A stretch of DNA of 64,000 bases from Desulfomicrobium macestii (GCF_014873765.1 NZ_JADBGG010000021.1:1-64000), one strand, 5' to 3'; numbered from the stretch's first letter, positions 17,326-26,329 are shown. Program-made: numbers and translations. Notes: generated from the letters alone by a model not told the origin.

Positions 17326-17886
17326 CTAGATAATCACATCCAGAAACTCGGCCGGTTGGCCGTCCAGGCCACGCAGGGCGTGGGGAGTACGCGAGGTGAA
17401 GTACAGGCTGTCTCCAGGTTCCATGACATGGACCGTGGAGCCGAGGGTGATTTCAAGCTTGCCGGAGAGGACATGGATGAATTCCTGCCCGGGGTGCTCG
17501 TTGAAGGTCAGGGAGTGTTTGTCCTTGGGTGGGACGGTGACGACGAAGGGCTCCATCTTGCGGCCGACGAAACGGTAAGCCAGGCTCTTGTAGTCGTAGT
17601 CCTTGCGCCGTTCCACGCTCATGCCCTTGCCCTTCTTGACTAGGGAGGCGGTGTGCAGATGCGCTTCCTTGCCGGACATGAGCACGGTCAGGTCGACCTG
17701 AAACGCCTGGGCCACGTTGAAAAGATAACTGACCGGGATCTCCTGCTCTCCGGACTCGTAACCGAGGACATCCGCAGCCGTGACGCCCAGCTGCGCGGCC
17801 ATATCCTCTTCGCTCAAATCCATGGCGTCCCGCAGCCCCCGCAAACGGGGCGCAATATCCTTATAGGCGGGTTGTTGCGCATCCAT
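17326..17886 (-). CDS. XRE-family regulator with C-terminal cupin sensor domain
   Basis: A 186-residue regulator. Residues about 10-65 form an HTH_3 domain (LRGLRDAMDLSEEDMAAQLG, VLGYESGEQEIPVSYLFNVA), and the C-terminal 75 residues a cupin_2 barrel (HPGQEFIHVLSGKLEITLGS, HVMEPGDSLYFTSRTPHALR). Proteins of this design sense small ligands and often control a neighbouring metabolic gene, here probably the acyl-CoA synthetase. ATG 17886 is preceded by AAGGAG; an upstream in-frame start at 17949 lacks this. The ligand is unknown. Confidence 0.88.
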   Translation of the reverse strand: MDAQQPAYKDIAPRLRGLRDAMDLSEEDMAAQLGVTAADVLGYESGEQEIPVSYLFNVAQAFQVDLTVLMSGKEAHLHTASLVKKGKGMSVERRKDYDYKSLAYRFVGRKMEPFVVTVPPKDKHSLTFNEHPGQEFIHVLSGKLEITLGSTVHVMEPGDSLYFTSRTPHALRGLDGQPAEFLDVII

Positions 17887-17996
17887 AGTCTGCTCCTTGT
17901 ACTGAAAATGTATGAAAACAGGGGCAGAAATTACGGGCTTCGCGTTCAAAAAGCAATGCGCAAGCGATAATCGAGTAAGGATTTCTACTGATCACC

Positions 17997-18305
17997 TTAC
18001 ACTTCGACAACGGAATTCTCGCAGTTTCCATACTCGCTGTAGCAGTAGGAATCGGCGCTCCAGTCATTCTCCCAGCGATCATCGTCGAGCAGGTAGCGAA
18101 ACTGGTACGCATTCCCGATGGGCAGGTCGATGGTCAGCTTGAAGGATCCGTCCTTGAGCCTCTTCATGGGCAGCGAGTGCATGGCCCAATCATTGAATTC
18201 CCCGACCAGAAACGCCGTTGCCGCCCCGCCCGCGCCGCCGACCGGCAGATGGAAGGTGACCTTGCAGATGTTTTTCGTCTTCAGATATTTCTTTTCAATG
18301 CTCAT
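17997..18305 (-). CDS. Stand-alone CBM48 (AMPK-beta/isoamylase N-terminal-like) glycogen-binding protein
   Basis: A 102-residue protein that is nothing but a CBM48-type domain: [20 protein letters not shown], then [20 protein letters not shown], a [16 protein letters not shown] strand pair and an acidic tail. The EFNDW and YQFRYLLD pattern is the hallmark of the glycogen-binding fold. It has no catalytic domain. Its ATG overlaps the stop of glycogen synthase as ATGA, so it is translated from the same message and may guide GlgA or its product. A short serine-rich overlapping frame on the other strand is ignored. Confidence 0.82.
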   Translation of the reverse strand: MSIEKKYLKTKNICKVTFHLPVGGAGGAATAFLVGEFNDWAMHSLPMKRLKDGSFKLTIDLPIGNAYQFRYLLDDDRWENDWSADSYCYSEYGNCENSVVEV

Positions 18306-19783
18306 ATCATCCTCCATGTGTCTAAAAGATCTCCGTGCAGCGATGCATAGACATCCATGTACTTGCGTGCGGAATTTTCCCAGGAAAACCGTGTCTGCAT
18401 GGCGTTCATCTGAACCTCTCTCCAGGCATCGCGATCCTCCCAGACCTGCACTGCCATGCGCACCGTGGCCAAAAGCGCCTCCGGTGTGGATTCGGAAAAA
18501 ATGAACCCGTTGGCTCCGGGATCGGGATACGGAGTTATGGTGTCTCGCAGGCCGCCCACCGCGGTGGCCACGGGCGGAGTGCCGTAGCTCAGGCTGTACA
18601 TCTGCGTCAGCCCGCACGGTTCGTAGCGTGACGGCATGAGAAAGATGTCCGCCCCGGCCTGGATGAGATGCGACATTTCCTCCGTGTACCCGATGACCCC
18701 CACGATCCTGCCCGGGTAATCCTCCATGACGCTCATCAGCATGGCCTCGAACTCGGCGCGCCCCTCGCCCAGAACCACCAGTCCCACGCCCAGTTCCATG
18801 AGTTCGGGGATGATTTCGAGCACGATGTCGATACCCTTCTGACCGCGCAGGCGTCCGACGAAACCCAGAAGCGGACGCTCGGTCAGTTCGGGAGACAATC
18901 CGAGCACGCCCATGAGATGCTTCTTGCAGTCCGCCTTGCCTTCAGGCTTTTCCGCCGAATAGGTGCACTCCAGAATCCGGTCGTTCTCGGGACTCCAGAT
19001 GGAGTAGTCCGCGCCGTTCAAAATCCCGACCAGGTCGGCCGCGCGGCGGGTCAGGATGCCCTCCAGACCGCACCCGAATTCCGGGGTCATGATTTCCGCG
19101 GCATAGCTGGGGCTGACCGTGGTGATCTTGTCGGCGTATGCGATCCCGGCTTTCAGCAGGTTGAAGCTGTTGTAGAATTCCACGCCCTCCATGTTCCAGG
19201 CTTCCAGAGGCAGGCCTGACTGCGCGAAGAGGCGGTAGGAGAAACGACCCTGGTAGGCCAGGTTGTGGATGGACATGACCGTGCGCACGCCCGCCCAGAA
19301 GGGATCGGTGCGTCGCCAGAAGGCCAGATAGGCCATGGCCAGGCCCGCGTGCCAATCCTGGGCGTGAACGATGCGCGCCCCCATGTTCAGATGCCTGATG
19401 GCGGCCAGGGCAGCGCGGCAGAAAAAGATGAACCGCTCGCAATTGTCGAAATAATCGCCCTTGTGCGTGCAATAGTATTGACGGCGGTCGAAGTATTCGC
19501 CGCGTTCAATGAAATAGACGGGCAGCCCGTGATAATCGGCCAGATAGATGTCGGCGGTGGTGTCGGCCCAGGGGTACCCCACCGGGCAGTCCTCCTGAAC
19601 CAGATGCACTGGGTATTGTCCCGTGGAAAGCCTGCCGTAGAAGGGCGTGATCACGGCCACACGCACCCCCATGCGGGACAGGGTCAGGGGCAGGATGCCC
19701 ATGACGTCGGCCAACCCTCCGGACTTGGAGAAGGGATAAATTTCCGAAGTCAGGAAAACTATATCATGGGGCGGTGTGATCAT
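18302..19783 (-). CDS. glgA: Glycogen synthase
   Basis: A 493-residue GT5 enzyme that extends alpha-1,4-glucan from ADP-glucose. The donor-binding [10 protein letters not shown] motif is at about residues 19-28; [14 protein letters not shown] and [17 protein letters not shown] are further family signatures, and the GT-B C-terminal catalytic region reads [20 protein letters not shown]. Length is normal. It sits between a NUDIX hydrolase gene and a CBM48 gene, with 4-bp overlaps on both sides (19780-19783 and 18302-18305). No glgB, glgC or glgP lies in the window. Confidence 0.93.
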   Translation of the reverse strand: MITPPHDIVFLTSEIYPFSKSGGLADVMGILPLTLSRMGVRVAVITPFYGRLSTGQYPVHLVQEDCPVGYPWADTTADIYLADYHGLPVYFIERGEYFDRRQYYCTHKGDYFDNCERFIFFCRAALAAIRHLNMGARIVHAQDWHAGLAMAYLAFWRRTDPFWAGVRTVMSIHNLAYQGRFSYRLFAQSGLPLEAWNMEGVEFYNSFNLLKAGIAYADKITTVSPSYAAEIMTPEFGCGLEGILTRRAADLVGILNGADYSIWSPENDRILECTYSAEKPEGKADCKKHLMGVLGLSPELTERPLLGFVGRLRGQKGIDIVLEIIPELMELGVGLVVLGEGRAEFEAMLMSVMEDYPGRIVGVIGYTEEMSHLIQAGADIFLMPSRYEPCGLTQMYSLSYGTPPVATAVGGLRDTITPYPDPGANGFIFSESTPEALLATVRMAVQVWEDRDAWREVQMNAMQTRFSWENSARKYMDVYASLHGDLLDTWRMI

Positions 19784-20244
19784 GCGCTCCTGCTTACTTT
19801 CTTGGCAAAATCGGCAATGATTCTGCGGTGATCAAAGGCAATGTCGGCCGGCAATGCATCAAGGGGAAAGAAACGGGCATTCCTGGCGTCGTCTCCGGCG
19901 CACGGGATTGCGTCGTCATCGCATTCCACCGTGTAGGCCACGCTCAATGTATGAAAACGCGGGTCACGGTCCGGATCGGAATAGACTCCAAGAAGCCCGG
20001 TCAGTCGCACGGCCAGGCCGGTCTCTTCCAGGGCCTCGCGAACGGCAGCCTGCTCGGCGCTTTCCCCGCAATCGATGAAGCCTCCGGGCAACGCCCATCC
20101 ATGTGGAGGGTTGCCACGCTCGATGAGCAGAATTCCCTGAGGGGCGCGATGGAGTACAATATCCACCGTGGGGAAAGGATTTCTCTGCGCAACCGCTGCA
20201 CCGCACCGTGTACATGCGCAGCTGAATGACCGGGTTTTGTGCAT
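19780..20244 (-). CDS. NUDIX hydrolase
   Basis: A 154-residue protein with a full NUDIX box, [20 protein letters not shown] followed by ETGL, near residues 55-78. The N-terminus has a possible zinc ribbon ([10 protein letters not shown]). Members of this group hydrolyse nucleoside diphosphates linked to another group, such as ADP-ribose or ADP-sugars. As the first gene of an overlapping trio with glycogen synthase, an ADP-glucose or related substrate is a reasonable guess, but other substrates are possible. Confidence 0.85.
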   Translation of the reverse strand: MHKTRSFSCACTRCGAAVAQRNPFPTVDIVLHRAPQGILLIERGNPPHGWALPGGFIDCGESAEQAAVREALEETGLAVRLTGLLGVYSDPDRDPRFHTLSVAYTVECDDDAIPCAGDDARNARFFPLDALPADIAFDHRRIIADFAKKVSRSA

Positions 20245-20788
20245 GGCATCCTCGTAGCTTTCTTATGCCAATTCTCTTCAAACTTGCCTAGCACCATTTT
20301 TTCGGGACTTGAAGCCTTAAACTTGGCTACGCAAAATCGTTACAAAAGAACCCGAAACATCTGAAAATCATTAGCCGGATTAATGGTACGTTCAGTGCTC
20401 AAAAACGCAACCCCCAGCATTGACATGGGATTTCAGTTCCGAACGCATAGCCCTTTAAAAACCGGTACCAAAAATAATCGTGGAGCACGGCATGTGCTCT
20501 CTCGCGAGCATGGCTGCAGGCAATTTTTCGGAGATCAAACAAAATCGGCCCCCGAACCGTGAGGTTCGGGGGCCGATTTTGGCAAAAAGAGGAAGTTATT
20601 TTCTAATTAGCAAAGGTCGGGCCAAAACCAGTATTGCTTCAAATTTTATCAATAAAAATTTTAATACATTGAAATTAAAGTACTTTATTTTGAATTTACA
20701 AAGCCCCGATCGGCTCGATTAATTCAAATTTTTTAACCACGTTTTCTTTAAAGCCCGAAGCAGACCATTCGGTGAAAAAAATTTTGTA
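20245..20788. other. 544-bp intergenic region
   Basis: No convincing gene is seen. The part from 20245 to 20540 is mixed sequence upstream of the NUDIX gene and should contain its promoter. A strong hairpin lies at 20541-20580. From 20581 to 20760 the DNA is AT-rich. A plus-strand frame of 80 codons at 20480-20722 has no family resemblance and runs through the hairpin, so it is not called. Confidence 0.6.
20541..20580. terminator. Strong bidirectional terminator hairpin with no obvious gene before it
   Basis: A perfect 18-bp stem (aaaatcggcccccgaacc and its complement, 20541-20558 and 20563-20580) with a GTGA loop, with A on one end and T on the other. It would stop transcription from both sides. 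On the minus strand it lies about 200 bp after the threonylcarbamoyl-AMP synthase gene; on the plus strand no gene precedes it. Confidence 0.8.
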
Positions 20789-21403
20789 CTAGGAGACCAC
20801 CTCGACCCCTGCGGCAATTATCTCCCGGGCCGATATCGCTCCCGCTCGCAGGATGCGCACGGACTCTGCCCCCACGATTTTTACCAACGTGGAAGGCAAT
20901 CCGCCACCGGGCCACGGAGTGGACGCGATGACTAGCGCCCCAGAATCTCTGACAAGCTCCGAGTCGAGCTCGTCTGGCCTGCACACGGGCGGCAGTCCGC
21001 TGCGGTTGGCGCTGGAAGACACCAGCGGCGCGCCCGCCTCATGGCAGAGACGCGCGGCAATGACGTGCGGGGACATGCGCACGGCCGAACGACCGGTGTG
21101 GTCCTTGGCAAGCGGACTCACTCGCGGATCGACCTCGGCCACGATGGAGAGCGGCCCCGGCCAGAATTTCCGGGCCAACTCCTCCTCGGCTTTGGTCAGA
21201 CGCAAAAAGCGCTCCGCCATCTCCCAGTCGGAGACGATGAGCGGCAGCGGCTTGTCCGCAGGCCTTCCCTTGGCCGAAATAATTTTCTCCACGGCTTGGT
21301 GCATCGTGGCCAGACATCCAAGGGCGTAAAACGTTTCCGTCGGGTAGATGACCAGCCCGCCGCATGCAAGTTCAAGAACTTCAACCTCGTGCTGCCGACT
21401 CAT
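20789..21403 (-). CDS. tsaC: L-threonylcarbamoyladenylate synthase (Sua5/YrdC/TsaC family)
   Basis: A 204-residue YrdC-domain protein that makes threonylcarbamoyl-AMP for the t6A37 modification of ANN-reading tRNAs. The family signatures are LVIYPTETFYALGCLA at the start, the KGRPADKPLPLIV substrate loop, RMSPHVIAARLC and SSANRSGLPP. It has only the YrdC domain and so resembles TsaC/YciO more than full-length Sua5. No other t6A gene is nearby. Confidence 0.9.
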   Translation of the reverse strand: MSRQHEVEVLELACGGLVIYPTETFYALGCLATMHQAVEKIISAKGRPADKPLPLIVSDWEMAERFLRLTKAEEELARKFWPGPLSIVAEVDPRVSPLAKDHTGRSAVRMSPHVIAARLCHEAGAPLVSSSANRSGLPPVCRPDELDSELVRDSGALVIASTPWPGGGLPSTLVKIVGAESVRILRAGAISAREIIAAGVEVVS

Positions 21404-21596
21404 GCGTCACCCCCTCCTTCGTGCATTGACCGGGGTCCGGCGAGACTGGTACACGCAAGGCACGGGCGCGCTTGGCGGCGCCCGGCAAACCTTTCCGCCC
21501 CTTGCAAATAAAATTCATGAATTTTCATATGTTGGAATCAAAGCTCGTCTTGGCAGGGACTTTGCTTGGTCTGATGAAAAAAGGAAGGAGATGGCC

Positions 21597-22055
21597 ATGA
21601 AAATCACCCCGGATCAATTGGCTGCCCTGCAGCTCCAGCAAAAAAACACGGCCCGGAACACTCCAGGCGAAGGATTCGCAAAGGCCCTGGCCCAGGAACT
21701 TGGATCGGAATCCACCGCCCAGACCAGCAATGCCGCGCCTGCGACCGGTCCCATGGTTCGACTTGATCAGGCCTTGCAGGCCGCCATGCTGCAAAAACCA
21801 ACAGAGCAGACGGTCATGGACAAGATGAATGCACTGCTTTCCAAGTGGGAAGATTATTCCCAAATCATCGGCTCGGAAAACGGCAATCTGCGAGAAGGCT
21901 ACAATCTGCTCGCGGACATTCGCCAAAACATCCAGGAGGTCAAGGGCGATCTGGCCCAAACCTCCGGTCAGGGGCTCGCGGCCATGGTCGAAGAGCTGGA
22001 CATCCTGACCACCACGGAAGAGTTCAAGTTTAACCGCGGCGACTACCTGAACTGA
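21597..22055 (+). CDS. Hypothetical protein, 152 residues
   Basis: I do not recognise the family. The protein is soluble, with no signal peptide, and helical: residues 1-20 are glutamine-rich (MKITPDQLAALQLQQKN), residues 30-55 are alanine- and threonine-rich and probably disordered, and residues 60-152 have the look of two or three long helices (MDKMNALLSKWEDYSQIIGS, EGYNLLADIRQNIQEVKGDL). AAGGAAGGAG lies just before ATG 21597 at good spacing; an ATG 6 bases upstream is too close to it. A strong terminator follows directly, so the gene is a monocistronic unit. Confidence 0.75.
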   Translation: MKITPDQLAALQLQQKNTARNTPGEGFAKALAQELGSESTAQTSNAAPATGPMVRLDQALQAAMLQKPTEQTVMDKMNALLSKWEDYSQIIGSENGNLREGYNLLADIRQNIQEVKGDLAQTSGQGLAAMVEELDILTTTEEFKFNRGDYLN

Positions 22056-22088
22056 CGCCCGGTTCCGGTGCCATTTCTCCCGTTTTTT

Positions 22089-22117
22089 TCGGCGCTTCAC
22101 CTGAAGCGCCGTTTTTT
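22089..22117. terminator. Rho-independent terminator shared by two convergent genes
   Basis: Stem CGGCGCTTC (22090-22098) and GAAGCGCCG (22103-22111), loop of four, then six T on the plus strand; seven T precede the stem, giving A-run/T-run symmetry for the minus-strand pncC gene as well. Confidence 0.85.
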
Positions 22118-22121
22118 ATGA

Positions 22122-22595
22122 TCAGAGCAGACCCAAAACAGCCTCGCGCACGCTAGCCTGCTTGATCTCCCGACGCGAGCCCTGAAACCTGAATTCGCGG
22201 CTCCAGATCCGATGATTGATCCGCCACGCCATCCAGACCAGCCCCACCGGCTTCTCCGGTGTTCCCCCGCCCGGCCCGGCAATGCCGGAGATGGCCAGGG
22301 CCACGGGGACCTTCATCAGCTCGCACACGCCCTTGACCATGCTCTCAACGCAAGCCTGACTGACCGCGCCATGACGGATCAATATCTCTTCGGGTACGCC
22401 GAGCAGACGCATCTTGACGCGGTTGTCATAGGCCACGACCCCACCCTCGAACCAGCGCGAGCTTCCCGCCACATCCGTCAGGGTGCTTGCGAGCAGCCCC
22501 CCGGTGCAGGACTCTGCCGTGGCCATATGGGCTCCCTGAAGAAGCAGGGATTCTCCAAGTCGGCCGACCATGGTTTCCACATCAAGTTCCATCAA
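22122..22595 (-). CDS. pncC: CinA C-terminal domain protein (nicotinamide-nucleotide amidohydrolase)
   Basis: A 157-residue stand-alone CinA_C domain that deamidates NMN to nicotinate mononucleotide, recycling NAD breakdown products. Signatures are MATAESCTGGLLASTLTDVA with the catalytic serine and the conserved glycines, then GGVVAYDNRVKMRLLGVP, and AISGIAGPGGGTPEKPVGLV. The N-terminal molybdopterin-binding-like half of full CinA is absent, as in E. coli PncC. It converges with the 152-residue hypothetical gene. Confidence 0.9.
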   Translation of the reverse strand: MMELDVETMVGRLGESLLLQGAHMATAESCTGGLLASTLTDVAGSSRWFEGGVVAYDNRVKMRLLGVPEEILIRHGAVSQACVESMVKGVCELMKVPVALAISGIAGPGGGTPEKPVGLVWMAWRINHRIWSREFRFQGSRREIKQASVREAVLGLL

Positions 22596-22832
22596 CCCTC
22601 CAGATCAGACGGGGAATAATTCTCCATGCCACGAACGTGGCAGTCCGGGCGTCCATGCCCAAGGCCGGCGACGATGTCCGGCTTCGCCAGGCATCATCCT
22701 GAAATTGATGGCATCTTCTACTCACGCACCTGGACCCAAGGCAAGCCTTGAATTCGCCCTTCCATGATGCCAAAGAAGAAATTCATTGAATGCCTGCATG
22801 ATTTTTCAACCCCGAAACAAAGGAAAAAACCG

Positions 22833-23075
22833 ATGTCCAGTTCCGGCGACAAGAATGAAACCCTGCTGCAGCCCGGCCGTTACCGGCATTTCAAGGGAAG
22901 AGAATACGAGGTCCTGGGCGTGGCCAGGCACAGCGAGGGCCTTGAGGACATGGTGGTGTACCGCCCACTCTACAACGACACGGGCCTGTGGGTGCGTCCG
23001 CTGTCCATGTTCACGGAACTCATCGAGCGGAACGGAAAAAAACAGCCACGTTTCACCTTCCTGGACAAAGCCTGA
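22833..23075 (+). CDS. DUF1653 family protein
   Basis: An 80-residue protein of the DUF1653 family: PGRYRHFKGREYEVLGVARH, VVYRPLYNDTGLWVRPLSMF and FTELIERNGKKQPRFTFLD. It is a small SH3-like beta protein of unknown function found in many bacteria. ATG 22833 is preceded by AAAGGA at 9 bases; an upstream in-frame ATG at 22764 has no such site. It is monocistronic, and a large palindromic region follows. Confidence 0.82.
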   Translation: MSSSGDKNETLLQPGRYRHFKGREYEVLGVARHSEGLEDMVVYRPLYNDTGLWVRPLSMFTELIERNGKKQPRFTFLDKA

Positions 23076-23126
23076 CGTTTTTCTTCGGCAAAACCCTGCC
23101 CGTCGGAGGCGCCTATTTGCGTCGTA

Positions 23127-23377
23127 TGCGAAAAACGCGAGTCGGCTCGATTAGGGCAAGGAGTTCCGGAGACATCCCTTTTGCGCCGGATGCGAAAAAC
23201 GCGTGTCGGCTCGGTTCGGGCAAGGCCTGCCGGAACTCCTTTGCCGACCTCGTAATGCTTCCCGGCCTTGAGCTCTTGCCCTTTTTCTTGCCTCGTGTAC
23301 GAAACGGCCGGGAAGCAAACGATGTCTGGCTCAGTCAGACAGCCGACAGGCCTTGCCCGAACCGAGCCGACACGCTT
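23127..23377. repeat. Long imperfect palindrome with nested direct repeats
   Basis: A 29-bp arm at 23201-23229 (begins gcgtgtcggctcggttcggg) is perfectly complementary to 23347-23375. Inside, gcttcccggcc at 23257-23267 pairs with ggccgggaagc at 23306-23316. The outer arm also has a direct, 34-bp copy with three mismatches starting at 23127, 64 bp upstream. Transcribed, this would fold into a hairpin of about 175 nt. It fills the 425-bp gap between two convergent genes (23076-23500), where no gene is called; the gap ends with a GC palindrome near 23466-23481. Confidence 0.85.
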
Positions 23378-23500
23378 GAGCCGATGCGGGAAGTCCGTTG
23401 AAGATCACGGCAGCTTAAATCGAAGCAGAATTCGTCAACGACATTGCCCCCTTAATGGGGTGCAGGGGACGCGTCCCCTGCCCGCCGGAGGCATCTTTCT

Positions 23501-25684
23501 CTAATCCTTCTTGCGCACCAGCCGGGGCTTGCTGCCGTCCTGTGGTCCTATGATGCCGTCCATCTCCATCTGTTCGATGAAGCGGGCCGCACGGTTGAAA
23601 CCGATGCGCAGACGGCGCTGGATCATGGAGATGGAGGCTCGGCCCTGGTCGGAGACGAAATCGATGGCCTCGGCGTACTTGGGGTCGTCGAGGACGTCGC
23701 TGGACCCGCCGTTGCCGTCCCCCCCGCTCTCGCCCGCCGTGTTCCACTCGGCAAAATCCAGCTCGAATCGTTGAGGGCGCTGTTTTTCCCAGTATTTGAC
23801 CACGCGCGCGATCTCGTCATCGCCCACAAAAGCGCCGTGCACGCGCTGAATGTTACCGCCGCTGAGCTTGAAGAGCATGTCACCGTGGCCGAGGAGATAT
23901 TCCGCGCCGATGCCGTCGAGGATGGTCCGCGAGTCGTGTTTGGAGCTGACCTGAAAGGCTATGCGCGAAGGAAAGTTGGCCTTGATGATGCCGGTCACCA
24001 CGTCCACGGAAGGACGCTGAGTGGCCAGGATGAGATGAATGCCCGAAGCGCGTGCCAGCTGCGCCAGGCGCACGATGCTGCCTTCAACTTCCTTGGCCGC
24101 CGTCATCATCATGTCGGCCAGCTCGTCGACCACGATGATAAGATAGGGAAAGGGCTTGAGGTCGCGCATGTCCTCGGGGCGGTCGTCACCCATCTCGTCG
24201 AGCTTCTGGTTGTAGGTGGTGATGTGCCGCACGCCTGTTCTGGCCATGGCCTCGTAGCGCTGCTCCATTTCATAGACCGCCCATTCCAGGGCGTTCTTGG
24301 CCAGATGCATGTCCGTGACCACGGGGTGGACCAGATGCGGAAGAGTTCCGTAGACGGCCAGTTCGATGCGTTTGGGGTCGACCAGCAGCAGTTTCACGTG
24401 CTCCGGGTCGTGCTTGTAGACGATGCTCAGGAGCAGGCAGTTCAGGCATACGGACTTGCCCGCGCCCGTGGCGCCGGCCACCAGCATGTGCGGCATCTTG
24501 GCCAGGTCGGCGATCTTGGGCACGCCCTGGATGTCCATGCCCAGGGCCAGGGGCAGCTGGGCCTTGGTGTCGGCGAAGGCCGGGTCATCGAGGATTTCAC
24601 GCAGATAGACGATCTGGCGTTGTTCGTTGGGAATCTCGATGCCCACCGTGTCGCGTCCGGGCAGCGGGGCCACGATGCGCACGGCCCGGGCTTTCAGGGC
24701 CAGGGCCAGATCATCGCTCATACCCGCGATGCGGCTGACCTTGACGCCCGGCGCGGGCTTAAACTCAAACATGGTGATGACCGGTCCGGGCTGCACGCCC
24801 TGCACCTCGCCCTGAATGCCGAAATCGGCGAAGCAGGCGGTCAGAGCCTGGGACTGACGATCCAGAACGGCCTTGGAGATCGAAATGCGCGAGGCCGGAA
24901 CCGGGGCCAGAAGATCGATGGGAGGCAGGCTGCCCAGGGTAGTTTGCGGGCGGACGGGAGGCACGGGTTTTGCGGTCTTGGGCTGAGGCTTGGGAATGAT
25001 CCGGGGTTCTTCCCTGCGCGTCTCCTCTGCGGATTTGCGCGGTTTGGCGGGGGCGCGCTGAGGCTGCGGGGTGGCTGGGGCGGGGACCTGCGTGAAGCGC
25101 TCGGCCCGCCAGGCCCGGAATCCTTGGAGCAGACGCCGCAACGGAGCCAGCCAGGCCGCGCACTTTTCCATCAGAGCGTGGTAGGACATGCCGAAAAGCA
25201 GTCTGCCCGCGATGAGGGTCAGACAGACGGCCACGAGGACGAAGCCGTAATTGCCGAAGACGCGCTGCAGCAGCGCATACAGCGTCCGCCCGACAAAACC
25301 TCCGCTGACCATGCCCGATCCGGGCAAGCCCAGGTGCAGGACCGCGAAATGCGCCCAGATAGGAATCAGGATCGCCAGCATGATGCCGCCGATCCAGCGC
25401 AGCCAGTGCGGCCGAAAATTCGGGAAAAAGAGCATCGCCGCGGCCAGGGCGAAGAAAACGGGCCACAGCCATGCCGCCATGCCGCAAAGATCGACCAGTC
25501 CTCCGGCCACGTATGCGCCCAGGGTGCCGACCAGATTCTGCGTCTTGTGTCCGGCCACGGCCTGATGGTTGAATCCGGGGTCGGCGGGGGAAAAGGAATA
25601 CAGGGCCAGGGTCACAAGTGCCAGTGAACAGGCGAAGACCAGCGCACAAATTTCCCGTACGAGCTTGTTGCCGTCTTTAGTCAT
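23501..25684 (-). CDS. ftsK: DNA translocase FtsK/SpoIIIE
   Basis: A 727-residue translocase that pumps chromosome ends out of the closing septum. The N-terminal 180 residues hold about four membrane helices. A proline/arginine-rich linker of about 100 residues follows. The motor has Walker A VAGATGAGKSV near residue 405, Walker B LIIVVDELADMMM and the LATQRPSVDVVTGIIKANFP segment. The C-terminal gamma winged helix (ISMIQRRLRIGFNRAARFIE, MEMDGIIGP) recognises KOPS-type sequences. ATG 25684 is preferred to 25720, which would overlap the upstream terminator. It is shorter in the linker than E. coli FtsK, as usual for this clade. Confidence 0.95.
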   Translation of the reverse strand: MTKDGNKLVREICALVFACSLALVTLALYSFSPADPGFNHQAVAGHKTQNLVGTLGAYVAGGLVDLCGMAAWLWPVFFALAAAMLFFPNFRPHWLRWIGGIMLAILIPIWAHFAVLHLGLPGSGMVSGGFVGRTLYALLQRVFGNYGFVLVAVCLTLIAGRLLFGMSYHALMEKCAAWLAPLRRLLQGFRAWRAERFTQVPAPATPQPQRAPAKPRKSAEETRREEPRIIPKPQPKTAKPVPPVRPQTTLGSLPPIDLLAPVPASRISISKAVLDRQSQALTACFADFGIQGEVQGVQPGPVITMFEFKPAPGVKVSRIAGMSDDLALALKARAVRIVAPLPGRDTVGIEIPNEQRQIVYLREILDDPAFADTKAQLPLALGMDIQGVPKIADLAKMPHMLVAGATGAGKSVCLNCLLLSIVYKHDPEHVKLLLVDPKRIELAVYGTLPHLVHPVVTDMHLAKNALEWAVYEMEQRYEAMARTGVRHITTYNQKLDEMGDDRPEDMRDLKPFPYLIIVVDELADMMMTAAKEVEGSIVRLAQLARASGIHLILATQRPSVDVVTGIIKANFPSRIAFQVSSKHDSRTILDGIGAEYLLGHGDMLFKLSGGNIQRVHGAFVGDDEIARVVKYWEKQRPQRFELDFAEWNTAGESGGDGNGGSSDVLDDPKYAEAIDFVSDQGRASISMIQRRLRIGFNRAARFIEQMEMDGIIGPQDGSKPRLVRKKD

Positions 25685-25712
25685 GCGTTTTTTTCCATGC
25701 TGGGACAGTTGC

Positions 25713-25750
25713 AAAAACAAAAGGCCACAGAGCGCTCTCCATGGCCTTTT
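25713..25750 (-). terminator. Terminator of efp
   Basis: On the minus strand AAAAGGCCA (25750-25742) pairs with TGGCCTTTT (25727-25719), and after one base (25718) a run of five T follows (25717-25713). It lies 21 bp after the efp stop and before ftsK. Confidence 0.75.
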
Positions 25751-25771
25751 GGATGCTGTCGATCAACCAAT

Positions 25772-26329
25772 CTATTCGCGGCCGAGGTATTCGCCCGTTT
25801 CCGTATTGACCTTGATCTTGGTTCCAATCTCGACGAAAAGCGGGACGTTGACCACGATCCCCGTCTCCAGGGTCGCGGGTTTGGAGGCGCCGGTAACCGT
25901 GTCGCCTTTCATGCCGGGATCGGTCATGGTCACTTCCAGGACAACGGAGCCTGACATTTCCAGATCAAGCGGACGACCTTGATACAGCATGACCTTGTAG
26001 GCCTGTGCTTCTTTCAGGTAGCCGCCCTTTTCACCGATGAGATCGTGGGGAACGGAAGTCTGCTCGAAGGTTGTCATATCCATGAAGGCATAGCTGTCGC
26101 CTTCATTGTAGAGGTACTGCATTTCCCGGACTTCCAAGTCCGGCTTGGGAAATTTGATCCCGGAGCGGAAATTCTGCTCGACCACCGACCCGGTGAGCAG
26201 GTTGCGGTACTTGGTGCGCATGAACGCACCGCCCTTGCCCGGCTTGTAATGACTGCACTCCAGAATCTCGCACGGTGCGCCGTCAATCTCTATCTTCTTG
26301 CCTTTCTTGAAATCACTCGTAGCTAACAT
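25772..26329 (-). CDS. efp: Translation elongation factor EF-P
   Basis: A 185-residue EF-P, which relieves ribosome stalling at proline runs by binding next to the P-site tRNA. The three beta-barrel domains are complete. The tip of domain I is SHYKPGKGGAF with the modifiable lysine K32, so a lysine-type (EpmA-like) or related modification is expected, not the arginine rhamnosylation type. The C-terminal GTKIKVNTETGEYLGRE is canonical. AroQ lies just upstream with 45 bp between. Confidence 0.96.
   Translation of the reverse strand: MLATSDFKKGKKIEIDGAPCEILECSHYKPGKGGAFMRTKYRNLLTGSVVEQNFRSGIKFPKPDLEVREMQYLYNEGDSYAFMDMTTFEQTSVPHDLIGEKGGYLKEAQAYKVMLYQGRPLDLEMSGSVVLEVTMTDPGMKGDTVTGASKPATLETGIVVNVPLFVEIGTKIKVNTETGEYLGRE

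Noticed and set aside
22988-23401. A 137-codon frame after the DUF1653 gene
   Set aside because: It overlaps the DUF1653 gene in another frame and then runs through the long palindrome, so its codons are repeat sequence.
23771-25627. A 618-codon plus-strand frame antisense to ftsK
   Set aside because: The composition (many His, Gly, Gln and Asp) is a shadow of the real gene; it has no motif or ribosome site.
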